15,842 nt of DNA from CBCXVS01 sp965178525 (GTDB lineage: Bacteria; Tectomicrobia; Entotheonellia; Entotheonellales; Entotheonellaceae): the NCBI GenBank assembly GCA_965178525.1, contig CBCXVS010000186.1:1-15842 (forward strand), given 5' to 3'. This document shows positions 13,997-15,842 of this stretch, one piece after another (positions within the stretch are counted from its first letter, which is position 1; each line of letters opens with the position of its first letter). The position numbers and the translations under genes are program-made. The notes beneath the pieces are model-generated. The model worked only from the letters and a program-made list of their open reading frames with translations, was not told the origin of the DNA and made no database searches.

Positions 13997-15802
13997 ATGA
14001 AGAGCTTGAAAATATGGCTAATAAGCCATAAGTATCGTACGATATGCCTGGGAATATTGGCATGGATTTTTCTCCCTGCATACACGTCCTCTGCGGCGGC
14101 CATCACTGCTGGACCCTGGTTACAGGCTGCGACTGAGACCAGCATTGTCATTATGTGGGAAACCGACCGGCAGCAAAGTGGAACGGTGGACTGCGGCCGG
14201 TCGGCCTCCTATGGCCAGACCGTTGCGTCGAAGTCCAAGCGGGTACCGGCGACTTCGGTATCGGGTGATACGTCGGCTATCCTGCACGAAGTCAAACTCA
14301 CCCAGCTACGCCCTGACACGAAGTATCATTATCGCGTGCGCACCGGCAATGCCCAAAGCGCGGATCATTTCTTTACGACAAATGCCTCGCGTGGACCCTG
14401 GCGTTGCATCCACACATCTAGTCCGAACGCTTACGTTCAGGTGAAATCCAAAGAAGCCTTGGCCTCCATCATTGCCGCTGCTCCCGATTGTGTCGTCATC
14501 TCCGGCGATGTGAGTAATAACGCGACCAATAAGGATTATCGGCGATTTTTCTCCCGCGGCCGCGATCTCGTTGCCAATACGGTGCTCTATACCGTGCAGG
14601 GGAACCATGATGACCGCGCCTGGAGCACGTATGATGACTGGGTGCACAACGATGTGTCGAATGGCTTCAATGAGCGGTTCTATTCCTTTGATATCGGACC
14701 GGCCCACTTTGTCGCCATCAATGATAGCGCGCGTCAGGCCGACTTTCCGGCAGACTGGTTTGCACGAAACTTGGCCCGGAGCCAGGCGACCTGGAACATC
14801 GTGTTCATGAATGGGAATTTTCGGAAGCACGGCTGGTTGCAGAGGCTGTTGAAAGCCAGCAAAGACCACATCGATGTGTTCTTAATCTCCGGCAGCGGTA
14901 ACCAGTATGTCAACGCGCAAGGCATCTTGCAAGTCGAAAGCGGTGGGGCCGACAAAGTCTATCATGTGCTTGACATAACCGAGACCTCATTCCGGGCAAC
15001 CTTGTATCGGAGGAATGGCGCTAAGAAGGGCAGCAAGGCCATTTGGAAGCCGGGGCGAAAACCACCCATCGAGGATGAGCCGCCGGTGGCGAATGCGCCG
15101 CCCATCGCTCGTATCACCGCCACGCCGGTGACCGGCATCGCGCCTCTAGAGGTGACATTCGACGGTACCCGTTCTACCGATGCGGATGGACGTATTGTCT
15201 CATATGACTGGGACTTGGACGATGGGAACACGGCGATAGGCGATGTCGTGCACTACGTCTATGACGACACTGGGGCGTACACGATCACATTGACCGTAAC
15301 GGATGATGAGGGGACGACCCATACCGCTACGACAACCATTCGTGTGACCGCTGCAACCGGAGACGGAGCCGTTGAGACGGTGCATCCCGTTGCGGATGGA
15401 TATGTCTATGAATATCAGCCGAAGAAGAACTTTGCCAAGCAGGTAAAACTACTTATACGAGATGGCCGCAAAGATCGGCGGACCTATCTCAAGTTCGATC
15501 TACGTCATATGGCCGCGACCCGTGCCATGCGGGCCTATCTCAAAGTCTATGCCAACTATGCGGCGGGGACGGTGGACGTCAGGGCCGTATCCGTCGCCGA
15601 TGACGACTGGAGCGAAGCCAATTTGACCTGGAACTAGGCGCCACGTCTCGGCCCGGTCGTGACACAAACTCAAGTGCGGCGAAAAGGGCTATCGGTTTTT
15701 GATATCACGTCATGGGTGTCCCAAGAACTCGGTGGCGATAAGGTCGTGACGCTGGCTCTCCTAGACCGAAGTTCCTCCCGTGATTCGGCGGCAACTTGTT
15801 GA
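13997..15802 (+). pseudogene. Secreted metallophosphoesterase-like/PKD/DNRLRE protein, interrupted
   Basis: The intact frame is 546 residues (13997-15637). Order: signal peptide 1-34; fibronectin-like purple-acid-phosphatase N-domain about 36-125; metallophosphoesterase fold about 135-340; PKD domain about 365-450 (SYDWDLDDG, VTDDEG); and the first half of a DNRLRE-type beta domain (455-546, ending ANLTWN). TAG at 15635-15637 then interrupts the domain, but the same frame continues with clear domain sequence (APRLGPVVTQTQVRRKG, FDITSWVSQELGG, VTLALLD) to TGA 15800. A second frame from 15792 (QLVEIKTQKPE) looks like its last strand and is open to the window end. The phosphoesterase keeps D171 and G202-N203-H204-D205 but not the DxH, second His or GHxH ligands. 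I call it a decaying or non-catalytic surface protein; the AAAG-rich leader gives a weak ribosome-binding site. Confidence 0.75.
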
Positions 15803-15842
15803 AATAAAAACTCAAAAGCCTGAAACGAATCGACCTTTGTTC

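Overview
The window looks like chromosomal DNA from an uncultivated, moderately GC-rich bacterium. Gene content (a molybdenum hydroxylase cluster, a peptide-type ABC importer, an NDP-forming acyl-CoA synthetase-like alpha subunit) and abundant GCGGAAT heptad arrays would fit Tectomicrobia/Entotheonella-like, Rokubacteria-like or delta-proteobacterial lineages, but nothing here fixes the taxon. There is no rRNA, tRNA, CRISPR array, transposase or reverse transcriptase.

Layout. (1) 1-3515, plus strand: FAD subunit (5' cut by the window edge), 2Fe-2S subunit and Mo-cofactor subunit of a xanthine dehydrogenase/CO dehydrogenase-type hydroxylase, then a MoaD/ThiS-like protein. (2) 3363-3870: inward-pointing GCGGAAT arrays enclosing a minus-strand four-helix-bundle (S23/Avd-like) gene. 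(3) 3840-8415, minus strand: solute-binding protein, DppB-like and DppC-like permeases and a CysZ/EI24-like membrane protein, with no ABC ATPase. (4) 8416-8949: gene-free, with a second copy of a 97-bp repeat first seen at 6721-6817. (5) 8950-13079, plus strand: PAP2 phosphatase, acyl-CoA synthetase alpha-like protein, GT2 glycosyltransferase and a ParB-like protein; three heptad arrays separate the first three. (6) 13125-13586, minus strand: a type IV prepilin-like protein. (7) 13997 to the end: a secreted metallophosphoesterase-fold/PKD/DNRLRE protein that lacks most metal ligands and is broken by an in-frame amber codon and an apparent frameshift.

The most striking signal is the heptad family: six arrays, about 28 copies. 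The unit has no stop codon in any of the six frames. At four gene 3' ends (MoaD-like, CysZ-like, PAP2, acyl-CoA synthetase alpha) the array runs in the direction of the gene and appends an NAECGMR-repeat peptide. In the MoaD-like protein this buries the C-terminal Gly-Gly that the family needs free. A purine-rich flank after the array resembles a ribosome-binding site and leads into the start codon of the four-helix-bundle gene and of the GT2 gene. The arrays also occur in two head-to-head inward pairs, one holding the four-helix-bundle gene and one holding only about 215 bp of apparently non-coding DNA. This is the pattern expected of a small mobile or expanding element with a non-autonomous relative; the mechanism is inference.
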